A stretch of DNA of 64,000 nucleotides from Candidatus Blochmanniella pennsylvanica str. BPEN. Lineage in GTDB: Bacteria > Pseudomonadota > Gammaproteobacteria > Enterobacterales > Enterobacteriaceae. Of the stretch, positions 9,861 to 19,474 are shown piece after piece; the stretch's first letter is position 1, and each line of letters opens with the position of its first letter. The translations under genes were made by a program, and so were the position numbers. The notes beneath the pieces were generated by a model. It saw nothing but the letters and a program-made list of their open reading frames with translations, was not told the DNA's origin and ran no database searches. The stretch is taken from NCBI RefSeq assembly GCF_000011745.1, contig NC_007292.1:62001-126000 (forward strand), given 5' to 3'.

Positions 9861-10076
9861 TTAATATAAGCGAATACGTCTTAAATTTTCTCGAGATAGT
9901 TTTTTTATATGACGTTTAATAGCCGATGCTTTGGCTCGTTTACGTTCTGTAGTTGGTTTTTCATAAAATTCTCTACGACGTACTTCAGATAAAATTCCTG
10001 ATTTTTCACAAGATCTTTTAAAACGACGTAACGCTACATCAAATGATTCGTTTTCACGCACTTTAATTATTGGCAT
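9861..10076 (-). CDS. rpsU: 30S ribosomal protein S21
   Basis: Small basic 30S subunit protein needed for initiation on natural mRNAs. At 71 aa it is full length and near identical to E. coli: [20 protein letters not shown] at the start and a highly basic C-terminal half ending LRRIRLY. First gene of rpsU-dnaG-rpoD, divergent from tsaD with about 160 bp between, as in E. coli; the promoter of the operon should lie in that gap. Confidence 0.98.
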   Translation of the reverse strand: MPIIKVRENESFDVALRRFKRSCEKSGILSEVRRREFYEKPTTERKRAKASAIKRHIKKLSRENLRRIRLY

Positions 10077-10238
10077 ATATCTGTCTCTATTATTTAATAT
10101 TTTGATTGAGGATTATTGTTATTTTATTTATATAAATAACTATATTTTTACTATTTTGTAATATAGCATTAAATATTATGACATGAAATATAAATAGTGT
10201 GAGTATTTTGTAATTGTCAATTAAATATGGAGTATTAT

Positions 10239-11264
10239 ATGCGTGTTTTAGGTATTGAAACTTCATGTGATGAAACAGGCGTAGCAATTTATGATCAACA
10301 TAAAGGGTTATTAGCTAATGAAGTATATAGTCAAAGTGAATTGCATGCTGATTATGGCGGGGTTGTTCCTGAATTAGCTGCTCGTGATCATGTTCGAAAA
10401 ATAGTTCCTTTAATTTCATGTACACTAAATCGAGCGCGTTTAGAGCCAAAAAATATTGATGGAATAGCATACACTGCTGGACCTGGATTGATGGGTGCCT
10501 TATTGGTCGGAGCAACTGTTGCTAGGACACTTGCGTATGCTTGGAAAATACCCGCTATCGATATTCATCATATGGAAGCTCATTTATTAGCGCCAATGTT
10601 AGAAAAAAAAGTTCCTACTTTTCCATTTATAGCATTATTAGTATCTGGCGGACACACTCAACTTGTGTCTGCAAGCAATATAGGGGAATATAAAATATTA
10701 GGAGAATCTATTGATGATGCTGTTGGAGAAGTGTTTGATAAGATTGCTATATTGTTAGGATTAAAATATCCTGGAGGAGCTTTATTATCAAAAATGGCTC
10801 AGAAGGGTATTTCGAAGCGTTATGTATTTCCTCGTCCTATGATTGATCGCCCCGGTTTGAATTTTAGTTTTTCTGGTTTAAAAACTTGTACGGTAAATAC
10901 TATTATGTCAAATTCTCATGATGCTCAAAATTGTGCTGATATTGCACGTGCGTTTGAAGATGCAATTATTGAAACATTAGCAATCAAATGTCGCCGTGCC
11001 TTAAATCAAACTGGATTAAAATGTTTAGTGATATCTGGAGGTGTTAGCGCTAACCATGCGTTAAGGTCGTATCTTTTGAAGATGATGTATACCTTACAAG
11101 GAAGCTTGTTTTATCCTAGACCGGAGTTTTGTACAGATAATGGCGCAATGGTGGCTTACGCTGGATTAATTAGACTAAAGGCTGGATTATTTAGTGATTT
11201 ACCAATTTTAGTAAGACCACGCTGGTCATTAGAAGATCTTCCACGAATAAAGCAATCATTATAA
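10239..11264 (+). CDS. tsaD: tRNA N6-threonylcarbamoyladenosine transferase TsaD
   Basis: Catalytic subunit that attaches the threonylcarbamoyl group to A37 of ANN-decoding tRNAs, working with TsaB, TsaC and TsaE (tsaE is at 32.5 kb). The ASKHA-fold motifs are visible: [30 protein letters not shown], the metal-binding [16 protein letters not shown] and the C-terminal [12 protein letters not shown]-like [13 protein letters not shown] chose the ATG at 10239, which gives the family N-terminus and has GGAG about 9 nt upstream; an in-frame ATG at 10227 would add four residues. 341 aa against 337 in E. coli. Convergent with plsY. Confidence 0.97.
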   Translation: MRVLGIETSCDETGVAIYDQHKGLLANEVYSQSELHADYGGVVPELAARDHVRKIVPLISCTLNRARLEPKNIDGIAYTAGPGLMGALLVGATVARTLAYAWKIPAIDIHHMEAHLLAPMLEKKVPTFPFIALLVSGGHTQLVSASNIGEYKILGESIDDAVGEVFDKIAILLGLKYPGGALLSKMAQKGISKRYVFPRPMIDRPGLNFSFSGLKTCTVNTIMSNSHDAQNCADIARAFEDAIIETLAIKCRRALNQTGLKCLVISGGVSANHALRSYLLKMMYTLQGSLFYPRPEFCTDNGAMVAYAGLIRLKAGLFSDLPILVRPRWSLEDLPRIKQSL

Positions 11265-11288
11265 TTTGCGTGTTAGTAATATTTTATG

Positions 11289-11876
11289 TTATTTACGCCA
11301 AATACGGTTTTCTTTGTGATGCCATAATCGTTTAATATTAGCTGCATGCTTTATTACAACTAAAGAAGATATTATGATGGTTGGCAGTAAATATTGAGAT
11401 TGAAAATGCCAAGCATAACAAGGTATAATGAACGCAGTAACGATAGCTCCTAGCGAGGAATATCCAAAAGATAGCACAGTCAACGTCCAGGAACTGATCA
11501 TAACTATGGAAAGATGCAGGTCTATGGTTGTAAGGACTCCAAATGCGGTAGCTACCCCTTTTCCTCCATAAAATTTAAAAAATATGGGGTACATGTGTCC
11601 CAGACAGGAAAAAACAGCCGTAGCTCCTAAAAAAATAGGTGAAATTTTTAAATGATATCCCAACCACATTGGGATTGCTCCTTTTAATATATCAAACAAA
11701 ATTACACTAATTGCAATTTTAAGACCTGCGATGCGTAAAATATTAGTAGCACCGGGATTTTTAGAGCCAAAATTTCTTGGGTCTGGAAAACGTAATATTT
11801 TGCATATTAAAATAGCGCTAGATATTGACCCTAAAAAATAAGCAAATATCGTTATTAGAATAGAAAAAAAAATCAT
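11289..11876 (-). CDS. plsY: Glycerol-3-phosphate acyltransferase PlsY
   Basis: Inner-membrane enzyme that transfers acyl groups from acyl-phosphate to glycerol-3-phosphate, the first step of phospholipid synthesis. The three signature loops are present: GSISSAIL, GSKNPGATNILR and FYGGKGVATAFG. About five hydrophobic segments, 195 aa from the ATG at 11876 (205 in E. coli). A TTG ten codons upstream is possible, but the ATG matches the family N-terminus. plsC at 18.5 kb supplies the next acylation, so both steps of phosphatidate synthesis are in this window. Confidence 0.94.
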   Translation of the reverse strand: MIFFSILITIFAYFLGSISSAILICKILRFPDPRNFGSKNPGATNILRIAGLKIAISVILFDILKGAIPMWLGYHLKISPIFLGATAVFSCLGHMYPIFFKFYGGKGVATAFGVLTTIDLHLSIVMISSWTLTVLSFGYSSLGAIVTAFIIPCYAWHFQSQYLLPTIIISSLVVIKHAANIKRLWHHKENRIWRK

Positions 11877-11995
11877 AATAATTAATTTATTGATATTTAA
11901 TAGCAATTATTGCATATATTTTACATATATATGTGTGTATATTAAATAGTCAATATCATTTAAATAAATAATTTTTATGTAATTGAATATAATAT

Positions 11996-12379
11996 ATGAT
12001 GGATATCTTATTTATCGATCGACTGACAGTAATGGCGTATATCGGTATAAATGATTGGGAAAAAAATTGTTTGCAAAAATTAATTTTTGATTTGCAATTG
12101 TCATGTAATACTGAATTTTTTGAAGATCATCAAAGTGTAGTGTCTTATATTGATTATACTCATGTAAATCAAGTCATACTTAGTTTAGTGAGCCAGAAAC
12201 ATTTTTACTTAATAGAAGATGTTGCTAATTTAATAGCAAACACATTGATAGAAAAATTTTGTATTTACTGGGTTCGTGTAAAAGTGAATAAACCTGGTGC
12301 AATTCATAATGCTTGTAATGTTGGTATATGTGTTGAGCGAAAGAATAAAACACTTCTCAAGTCTTTAAAAAAGAGTTAG
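11996..12379 (+). CDS. folB: Dihydroneopterin aldolase FolB
   Basis: Folate-pathway enzyme that splits dihydroneopterin to hydroxymethyl-dihydropterin and glycolaldehyde. About 127 aa (122 in E. coli). Family motifs: DILFIDRLTVMAYIGINDWE at the start, the catalytic-lysine region RVKVNKPGAI near residue 100 and the conserved Tyr of SYIDYTHV. Two adjacent ATG codons (11996 and 11999) can serve as start. It sits divergently beside plsY, as in E. coli. folP at 58.5 kb acts two steps later. Confidence 0.92.
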   Translation: MMDILFIDRLTVMAYIGINDWEKNCLQKLIFDLQLSCNTEFFEDHQSVVSYIDYTHVNQVILSLVSQKHFYLIEDVANLIANTLIEKFCIYWVRVKVNKPGAIHNACNVGICVERKNKTLLKSLKKS

Positions 12380-12453
12380 TTTGTTGAAAAGTGTATGGAT
12401 GTATCTATAAGATAAGAAAAATTTTTAAATAAGTATAATTATTTCTATATACC

Positions 12454-13359
12454 ATGAGTAACGTGGTGATACATATGTCAATGATTTATATTACGTTAAA
12501 TATTATAGCCTATGTTATTGATGTTAGATCATTAATATTAGATGTACGTAGATTAGTTTTTTCATTGATTTTGGGGATAGTAGAAGGTTTAACAGAATTT
12601 CTTCCTATTTCTTCAACAGGGCATATGATATTAGTAGAAAATATTTTAAATTGCATGGATGATTCAGTCATAGCTTTTACTGTGATTATTCAATTAGGTG
12701 CTATTTTGTCTATAACAAAAATTTTTTGGAGTCAATTATATGGTATGAGTATGATTTGTATAAAAAAAATATTTTTTAAACAACATGATGATCATAATCA
12801 TTTATGTATTCGGCATATATTTTTAGGAACGTTTCCAGGAATAATGTTAGGTATGATTTTTTATGAAAAAATTGGTTTGATTTTTGAGTTAACATATATT
12901 ATGTATGGTTTGATAATTGGAGGGATTTTTTTATTAGTTGGAGAATTATGTGCATCTAAAGAACCACGTGTATCACGTATCAATAATATAACTTATTTGC
13001 AAGCTTTTTTAATTGGGTGTTTTCAATGTTTAGCTTTTTGGCCGGGATTTTCTCGTGCTGGTGCTACTATCGGAGGAGGATTAGTAGTTGGGCTTGATCG
13101 GCGTATATCATCAGAGTTTTCATTTTTTTTAGCGGTGCCTATTATATTTGGTTCTGCGGTATTAACCTTATATCATTATAGATCTTGTATTGGTCTCATG
13201 GATGTTTTGTTATTGATAGCGGGTAGTGCTACAGCATTTTTTATAGCATTATTTACTGTAAGATATTTTTTGAAAATAGTTAAAAATGTTTCTTTAATTC
13301 CTTTTGCTATATATCGATTTTTATTGGCAGGAGGTATTTATTGGGGGTTAATGACATGA
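12454..13359 (+). CDS. uppP: Undecaprenyl-diphosphatase UppP (BacA)
   Basis: Integral membrane phosphatase that recycles undecaprenyl diphosphate to the lipid carrier used for peptidoglycan and surface polysaccharide. The two catalytic regions are clear: EGLTEFLPISSTGH near residue 47 and WPGFSRAGATIGGG near 195, with about eight hydrophobic segments. From the ATG at 12454 the protein is 301 aa, some 25-30 residues longer at the N-terminus than E. coli UppP (273 aa); the true start may be a later non-ATG codon, but none stands out. Confidence 0.94.
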   Translation: MSNVVIHMSMIYITLNIIAYVIDVRSLILDVRRLVFSLILGIVEGLTEFLPISSTGHMILVENILNCMDDSVIAFTVIIQLGAILSITKIFWSQLYGMSMICIKKIFFKQHDDHNHLCIRHIFLGTFPGIMLGMIFYEKIGLIFELTYIMYGLIIGGIFLLVGELCASKEPRVSRINNITYLQAFLIGCFQCLAFWPGFSRAGATIGGGLVVGLDRRISSEFSFFLAVPIIFGSAVLTLYHYRSCIGLMDVLLLIAGSATAFFIALFTVRYFLKIVKNVSLIPFAIYRFLLAGGIYWGLMT

Positions 13360-13622
13360 TTTACATTAATGTGCTTGATAAAAATTTAAAATTATTAGAT
13401 ATTTGCATTGGTTAATGTGCTTTGTGTTGAATATTAAAGAATATAATTATTATTATAATGGTAACTATTGTTGTGATTTATATAAAAACATTATTTTTGT
13501 ATGTAAATTTAATACCATTAAAAGTGCCACTATATGTGTTTGTGGTTTGTTTTTAGTTGTGCATATTTGCTTTAAGTTATTCGATTGTTTATAGTGTTTT
13601 TAAAATTATGTATATACATATT

Positions 13623-14849
13623 TTATATTTGTTTATTTTTCCATGAATTTAAAGCATGTAAACGTCTGGCGTATAATTCCCTACTTATGTTCGATCCGGT
13701 GAATCCATCTTTAATAATGTCTACAGTGGAAATTTTTTTAGTAACGGTAAAGGCTGTACGTAGTAAATTTTCTTGATTGAGTGAATAATTATTATAATTC
13801 TTCCATCTTATTGGATCGGATTGACTAACCAAAATAATTTGATCTATTCTGTTTGGGCGGCGCCAACAATCAAAAACATGAAATAAGGTCATTAGCATTT
13901 CAGGTTTTAATATTTTTACGTTATATAAATAGTCGTGATATTCTGAGGTAATTTTTGAAAAATTACGAATTTCATGTGGTATTTTGAATCTATTGCATAA
14001 ATTGTGAATTAAAGTAATTCCCAATTTTCTGTGATCATGATGTTTGGTATTTTTGTTTATTTTATTGAGAGGGATTCCTTTTCCTAAATCACGGCATAGA
14101 ACAGAAAAACGTACACTGATATCATCTGTTAAATAAGCAGCTTTGGAAAGTGTTGTCATGGTATAATAACCAGTGTTAATTTTTGTGCAATACTGAGTTG
14201 GAGTAGGTATATCAAATAATGCATCTAATTCAGGAAATAAAATCTTTAAGGCTCCGCAATGCCGTAAGACTGTAAAATATACTTGTGGATTATCTGTAAT
14301 CAAAGCTTTTTTTGTTTCTGTCCATATACGTTCTGGAGATAGCGATAGTAATTCATGAATCATTTGTTTCATTAATATTAGTGTTTCTGGAGCTATAGCA
14401 AAATTCATATGTGCGAATCGCGCAGCAAAGCGAGCGACTCTTAATACTCGTAGAGGGTCTTCATGAAATGTATGAGAAACATGCCGTAACAGTCGTAATT
14501 TTATATCTCTTTGTCCGTGATATGGATCTATAAGATTTCCGTGTGAGTCATAAGCCATAGCATTAATGGTTAAATCTCTACGATACAGATCTTCTTCAAT
14601 AGTAATTGAAGGGGCTGTATGACAAATAAACCCAGTATATCCTTGACCAGATTTTCGTTCAGTGCGTGCCAATGCATATTCTTCATGGCTTTCTGGGTGT
14701 AAGAATACCGGAAAATCTTTTCCAACTTGTTCATAGCCTATATTTAACATTTCTTGAGGACTAGATCCTACTACTACCCAATCTTTTTCTTGAACTGGTA
14801 GTTTTAGCAACGCGTCTCGTACGGCGCCACCCACTAAATATTTTTCCAT
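13623..14849 (-). CDS. cca: CCA-adding tRNA nucleotidyltransferase, HD site altered
   Basis: Adds or repairs the CCA end of tRNAs, an essential job here because several tRNA genes in the window lack CCA. The nucleotidyltransferase head is intact: YLVGGAVRDALL at the start, EKDWVVVG, RRDLTINAMAYD and EDPLRVLRVARFAARF. The C-terminal HD domain carries CRDLGKG at residues 252-258 where E. coli has CHDLGKG, so the metal-binding His is Arg. About 408 aa (412 in E. coli). I chose the ATG at 14849, which gives MEKYLVGG; a TTG six codons upstream is less likely. Convergent with uppP. Confidence 0.96.
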   Translation of the reverse strand: MEKYLVGGAVRDALLKLPVQEKDWVVVGSSPQEMLNIGYEQVGKDFPVFLHPESHEEYALARTERKSGQGYTGFICHTAPSITIEEDLYRRDLTINAMAYDSHGNLIDPYHGQRDIKLRLLRHVSHTFHEDPLRVLRVARFAARFAHMNFAIAPETLILMKQMIHELLSLSPERIWTETKKALITDNPQVYFTVLRHCGALKILFPELDALFDIPTPTQYCTKINTGYYTMTTLSKAAYLTDDISVRFSVLCRDLGKGIPLNKINKNTKHHDHRKLGITLIHNLCNRFKIPHEIRNFSKITSEYHDYLYNVKILKPEMLMTLFHVFDCWRRPNRIDQIILVSQSDPIRWKNYNNYSLNQENLLRTAFTVTKKISTVDIIKDGFTGSNISRELYARRLHALNSWKNKQI

Positions 14850-15296
14850 TGAGCAATTCTCAATCAAATGATTTGCATAGTAAAATGCTACTGATTAATT
14901 AAAAATAAAACTATTTTATGTAGAATATAATTTTGAAAATAAAATATAGTGATTTTTTTGTTTTTATTAATTATATTAAACAAAGGTTTTTAAACAATTA
15001 TTTTAGTACTAATGAATCAAGTCAATTCATTAATTGATACATCAAGTTATATATAGTACAGATAATTTCACACATAAAGTATTAATATGGGCTATAGTCT
15101 AAGACAGAATATTATTCTTAATTTTTTGAAAATATAAATTCAGTTGTATTTCAAACAGCGTTACAAATGTACTAAAGTTGTTTGTATTATGATTTTGATT
15201 ACTTACAAAATAATTTAATTTATTAATAATTTTAATATTATTATAATGTATAATTAGCTATGCTTTTATTTGTTCAAGATGTTTATTGGGTAAATC
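14850..15296. other. Spacer between cca and hldE
   Basis: About 450 bp between divergent genes. In E. coli glnE, ygiF and ygiM lie here; no fragment of them was recognised. Confidence 0.6.
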
Positions 15297-16730
15297 ATGA
15301 CTGTTATTTTTCCAAATTTTTCTAAATCGAGTGTATTAATTGTAGGGGATGTTATGTTAGATCGATATTGGTATGGGCCTACCGATAAGATTGCCCCAGA
15401 AGCACCTGTTCCGATTGTTAAGGTTAATAAAATTATAGATCGACCAGGTGGAGCTGCCAACGTTGCAATGAATATTGCTTCTTTAGGTGCTCGATCGAGA
15501 TTATTAGGATTAACTGGAGTTGATGAAGCAGCTAAAATTTTAAAAAAGCAACTTAACGAATCGAATATAAAATGGAATTTTATCTCAGTTAGAACATGTC
15601 CTACTATAATTAAATTACGAGTAATGTCACGTAATCAACAACTTATCAGATTAGATTTTGAACAATATTTTAATAATGTTGATACTACGAAATTACTTAA
15701 ACAAGTTGAATTGTATTTACCAAAATATAAGGTATTAGTATTGTCTGATTATGCCAAGGGTTCTTTAAACTGCATAGAAGAGATTATTAAATTGGCACGT
15801 TATATGAATGTACCGGTTATCGTAGACCCTAAAGGTATACAATTTTCTCGTTATAAAGGAGCTACTTTATTAACTCCTAATATATCAGAATTTGAATCGA
15901 TCGTAGGGTCTTGTCGTAATGAAAAAATTTTGATAAATAGAGCTCAAGAAATTATAATCGATTACAATTTATCAGCTTTATTGATTACACGCTCTGAAAG
16001 GGGTATGACTTTATGCACACGGTATGCAGCCCCATTATATTTTTCAACTCAGAAAAAGAAAGTATACCATGTAACTGGCGCTGGGGACACGGTAGTTGGT
16101 GTACTGTCAGCAGCATTGTCTTCTGGTAAAAGTTTAGAAAAAGCATGTTTTTTAGCTAATTTGGCCGCTAGCGCGGTAATAAAAAAATCTGGGACTTCTA
16201 CTAGTAATGTAACTGAAATGAAAAATATTATGAATAGTCATATATGTACTACTTTGCCTGTCGGTATATTAGATGAGAAAACGTTAAAACAGACAATATC
16301 TGTAGTTCGTAATAGAGGTGAAAAAATAGTCATGACTAATGGTGTCTTCGATATATTGCATTCTGGCCATGTAAGTTATTTGACTAATGCTAAAAAACTT
16401 GGCGATAGATTAATTGTGGCCGTAAACAGTGATGGCTCAACGAGGCGTTTAAAAGGCAAAACAAGACCTATAAATACTTTAGAACAACGTATGTTTATAT
16501 TAGCTGCTTTAACAGTCGTAGATTGGGTAGTGCCTTTTTATGAGGATACACCCTCAAGATTAGTTGCATACTTATCTCCAGATTTTTTGGTAAAAGGAGG
16601 CGATTATCATGTATGTGATATCGAGGGAAGCCAAGGAGTGCTGAATCGTGGAGGGACAGTGCGTGTGTTAAATTTTCAAACTGGGTGTTCTAGCAGCAAT
16701 ATTATTAATGCTATTAAACGTAAAAATTAA
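15297..16730 (+). CDS. hldE: Bifunctional heptose-7-phosphate kinase / heptose-1-phosphate adenylyltransferase HldE
   Basis: Makes ADP-heptose for the LPS inner core. It is a two-domain protein of 477 aa, the same length as E. coli: a PfkB/ribokinase-type kinase (residues 1 to about 318; [28 protein letters not shown] near 260) and a cytidylyltransferase-like domain (about 340-477; [16 protein letters not shown] with the HxGH motif near 353, and KGGDYH). Both active sites look complete. Its retention implies that the cell still makes heptose-containing LPS, consistent with a symbiont that keeps a real Gram-negative envelope. Confidence 0.97.
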   Translation: MTVIFPNFSKSSVLIVGDVMLDRYWYGPTDKIAPEAPVPIVKVNKIIDRPGGAANVAMNIASLGARSRLLGLTGVDEAAKILKKQLNESNIKWNFISVRTCPTIIKLRVMSRNQQLIRLDFEQYFNNVDTTKLLKQVELYLPKYKVLVLSDYAKGSLNCIEEIIKLARYMNVPVIVDPKGIQFSRYKGATLLTPNISEFESIVGSCRNEKILINRAQEIIIDYNLSALLITRSERGMTLCTRYAAPLYFSTQKKKVYHVTGAGDTVVGVLSAALSSGKSLEKACFLANLAASAVIKKSGTSTSNVTEMKNIMNSHICTTLPVGILDEKTLKQTISVVRNRGEKIVMTNGVFDILHSGHVSYLTNAKKLGDRLIVAVNSDGSTRRLKGKTRPINTLEQRMFILAALTVVDWVVPFYEDTPSRLVAYLSPDFLVKGGDYHVCDIEGSQGVLNRGGTVRVLNFQTGCSSSNIINAIKRKN

Positions 16731-17573
16731 AAGAATGTAAGGTAATTTATCATAAATATGTATTTTAGTATGATATTAAAATATAGCGAATGTTTAAGTC
16801 ATGAGATGCGCGTACGAGCGCGACAATACTCGGGCATGAGTAAGACGTAAATGTATTAATATGATTTGGAAGTCAATATAATTATTCTATTTATGACAAT
16901 GTAGTTAAAAGAGAATTGTTTTATCCTTGTTATTAATATGGCTGACGGTTTTAATTTGTGTTTATATTGGTTTGTAATATTTTATAGTTTTTATAATTAT
17001 TTCGTTTTTATCGTGGTTTGTAATAACATTATGTAGGTATATAAAGTTATTTTGATTCTCCATAATTCGTATTTGCTCATTTTGTATGATAATAATTTCG
17101 AGATGTTTTTATTTAAATTATATGTAATATTTTGAATAATGTTTGGAATAAATTAATATGAATAACATCAAATTTTTTGATTTTGAAAATCAACATATCA
17201 ATGTTATTAATTATTTTTAATATATGTAGTATTACTCATAATAAATAGTGTTTTAATATAAATTTTTGATTTATTGAAACATATCAGGTGTGACATGTTT
17301 TGTGTATATAGTGTCTATGCATACAGAGTAAAGATGGTTTAGTACATACTAGCTACATTTAATCATAAAAATATGAATTTGACAGCATTATCAGTACGAT
17401 TTTATGAAAATGATTTGATATAATCTGAGCATTAGTGGCGATAGTCTAAATGAGGGATGGGGATATAGGTTTTAATAGAATATATATATTCTATTTATTA
17501 AAATTGTACTTTTTATAGTTTGATCGTATTTTTATTGCAATAAATTATGGTATTTAGTGAGGATTTAATTATC
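16731..17573. other. Leader/spacer upstream of ribB
   Basis: More than 800 bp without a supported gene. Two items stand out: a GC-rich islet at about 16806-16846, and a segment at 17436-17462 resembling the 3' end of an FMN riboswitch. A TATAAT lies at 17419-17424 and a TTGACA near 17389. glgS, yqiJ and yqiK of E. coli are absent. Confidence 0.55.
17436..17462 (+). promoter_or_regulatory. Possible vestige of an FMN riboswitch (RFN element)
   Basis: The bases GGCGATAGTCTAAATGAGGG resemble the conserved 3' end of enterobacterial RFN elements (pattern GACGGTTAGAGTCCGGATGGGAG) and lie about 110 nt before ribB, where E. coli has its FMN riboswitch. The core CCGG is lost and I could not find the matching 5' half, so this would be a decayed element at most. 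Confidence 0.25.
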
Positions 17574-18218
17574 ATGCACCGGAGGAATGTTTTATCTGAA
17601 TTTGGATCGCCTGTCGAGCGTGTCCAAAATGCGTTAAAAGCATTGCGCAATGGACGGGGTATTTTAGTAATGGATGATGAAAATCGTGAGAATGAAGGTG
17701 ATATGATATTTGCTGCGGAAAATATGACAGTTGAACAAATGGCATTAACTATTCGTTATGGCAGTGGGATAGTTTGTTTATGCTTGACAGAGGATCGATG
17801 TAAACAGTTAAATTTAACAATGATGGTGGAGAATAATAGTAATAGGTATAGAACTGCTTTTACTGTTACTATAGAAGCAGCAAAAGGTGTAACTACTGGG
17901 GTTTCGGCTGCAGATCGATTAACTACTATTAGAGCTTCTATAGAAGATAGTGCAAAGCCTTCTGACTTAAATCGTCCTGGACATGTGTTTCCCTTACGCG
18001 CTCAAAATGGGGGAGTATTAGCTCGTTTTGGTCATACAGAAGCAGCTGTTGATTTAACTTTATTAGCTGGATTAAAGCCATTTGGGGTATTATGTGAAGT
18101 AACAAATGAAGATGGAAGTATGGCGCGTATATTAGAAATAATTGCGTTTGCACGTAGACACAAAATGCCAGTTTTAACTATTTCAGATTTGATAACTTAT
18201 CGTATTCATATGACTTAA
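17574..18218 (+). CDS. ribB: 3,4-dihydroxy-2-butanone-4-phosphate synthase RibB
   Basis: Converts ribulose 5-phosphate to dihydroxybutanone phosphate, the four-carbon precursor of riboflavin. Motifs match E. coli throughout: [13 protein letters not shown] (acidic metal-binding loop), [40 protein letters not shown] and [11 protein letters not shown] chose the ATG at 17574 (214 aa against 217) because GAGGAT precedes it at proper spacing and it gives the family N-terminus; an upstream ATG at 17547 would add nine residues. A short hairpin overlaps the stop codon. Confidence 0.96.
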   Translation: MHRRNVLSEFGSPVERVQNALKALRNGRGILVMDDENRENEGDMIFAAENMTVEQMALTIRYGSGIVCLCLTEDRCKQLNLTMMVENNSNRYRTAFTVTIEAAKGVTTGVSAADRLTTIRASIEDSAKPSDLNRPGHVFPLRAQNGGVLARFGHTEAAVDLTLLAGLKPFGVLCEVTNEDGSMARILEIIAFARRHKMPVLTISDLITYRIHMT

Positions 18219-18240
18219 TGAAAATAATTGTTCATTAAGT
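18213..18240 (+). terminator. Weak hairpin at the ribB stop codon
   Basis: A 10-bp stem (18213-18222 with 18231-18240), 8-nt loop, includes the ribB stop codon. No clear T-run follows, so terminator function is doubtful. Confidence 0.3.
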
Positions 18241-18553
18241 AATAAAGTTTTAAGAATATTTTAAATATATCGCATAAAGAAAATTATATATATTGAATAT
18301 CATCAATAATGATTGTGTTTTATTCTGTAGTTTTTGAATATATTTCAATAACATATTTATATGACAACATTTTATGTGAATAAAATTCATATATCCTAAT
18401 CAGGGTAGTGTTTTTGACCGAAATTATTATAATTTAATAACTGTTCTGAAAATATTAAGTATAAGAAATGATATTGTCTGATTAAACATAAACGCAATAA
18501 TTATATAATTTTTTTTAATAACACGTTCCTAGCGATATGTTCAAGGAGAAAAT
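18219..18553. other. Spacer between ribB and plsC
   Basis: About 335 bp with nothing recognisable apart from the hairpin at its start and a good ribosome binding site (AAGGAG) just before plsC. Confidence 0.6.
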
Positions 18554-19291
18554 ATGCTTGCCATTATACGTATTATTTTAGTCTTGATATTGTCAATTAA
18601 TATTTGTATATTTGGTATTATTTATTGTTTATTAAGACCGCGTCAGTCATACCACACTGCTCTTTTTGGTCGATTGTTCGGAAGCATGGCTCCTATTTTT
18701 GGTATTCAACTTAAAATACGAAATTTATCAAGTAATCAATTACCAAGGCATTGTATATATATTGCGAATCATCAAAATAATTACGATATGATCACAGTAT
18801 CTTGTGTTGTGAAGCCCCGTACAATAATAGTAGGTAAAAAAAATTTATTGTGGATTCCATTTTTTGGGCAACTATATTGGTTATGTGGAAATATATTAAT
18901 TAATCGTAGTAAAAATACTCGGTCTCATAATATTTTAATACAAAAGGCTAAATCTGTTAAAACGCACGATATTTCTATTTGGGTTTTTCCGGAAGGTACA
19001 CGTAGTGCCGGCAGAGGATTGTTACCGTTTAAAATTGGTGCGTTTCATGCTGCAATTGCAGCTCGAATACCAATTGTACCTGTTTGTGTTTCTAATATTT
19101 CTAATAAAAAAATAAAATTAAATCGTTGGTCTAATGGTTTAGTGATTATTGAATTTATGCCTCCTATAGAAACTCAAAAATACGAACCCAATAAAGTACG
19201 TGACATGACTAAATATTGTTATGAGATTATGAAAGTGAAAATTGATTCATTAAATAAAGAGGTAATTGAATATGAAACACAGATATCTTGA
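18554..19291 (+). CDS. plsC: 1-acyl-sn-glycerol-3-phosphate acyltransferase PlsC
   Basis: Inner-membrane acyltransferase that converts lysophosphatidate to phosphatidate. 245 aa, the same as E. coli. An N-terminal hydrophobic anchor is followed by the catalytic NHQNNYDM (HX4D motif near residue 73), the substrate-binding FPEGTRSAGRG near 145 and the IPIVPVCVS block. AAGGAG lies 7 nt before the ATG. Together with plsY it completes phosphatidate synthesis; psd at 29.5 kb acts downstream to make phosphatidylethanolamine. Confidence 0.96.
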   Translation: MLAIIRIILVLILSINICIFGIIYCLLRPRQSYHTALFGRLFGSMAPIFGIQLKIRNLSSNQLPRHCIYIANHQNNYDMITVSCVVKPRTIIVGKKNLLWIPFFGQLYWLCGNILINRSKNTRSHNILIQKAKSVKTHDISIWVFPEGTRSAGRGLLPFKIGAFHAAIAARIPIVPVCVSNISNKKIKLNRWSNGLVIIEFMPPIETQKYEPNKVRDMTKYCYEIMKVKIDSLNKEVIEYETQIS

Positions 19292-19474
19292 TCATTAAAA
19301 ACGCATGTATAAAATAATTTTTAACTGTATTGGAGGAGTGGATACGATTTTTAATCGTTTGTTAGTTTGAATATGTAAAAATTACGGATATGTATATCTA
19401 ATTATTGATTAGATACTTTTGCGATTAATGTATAAAGATACAAATATTTTTGAACGTTAAAGTTATTTATGTCA

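Noticed and set aside
13403-13776. Two short + strand frames between uppP and cca
   Set aside because: Low-complexity Tyr/Cys/Phe-rich translations typical of AT-rich non-coding DNA; the second overlaps cca.
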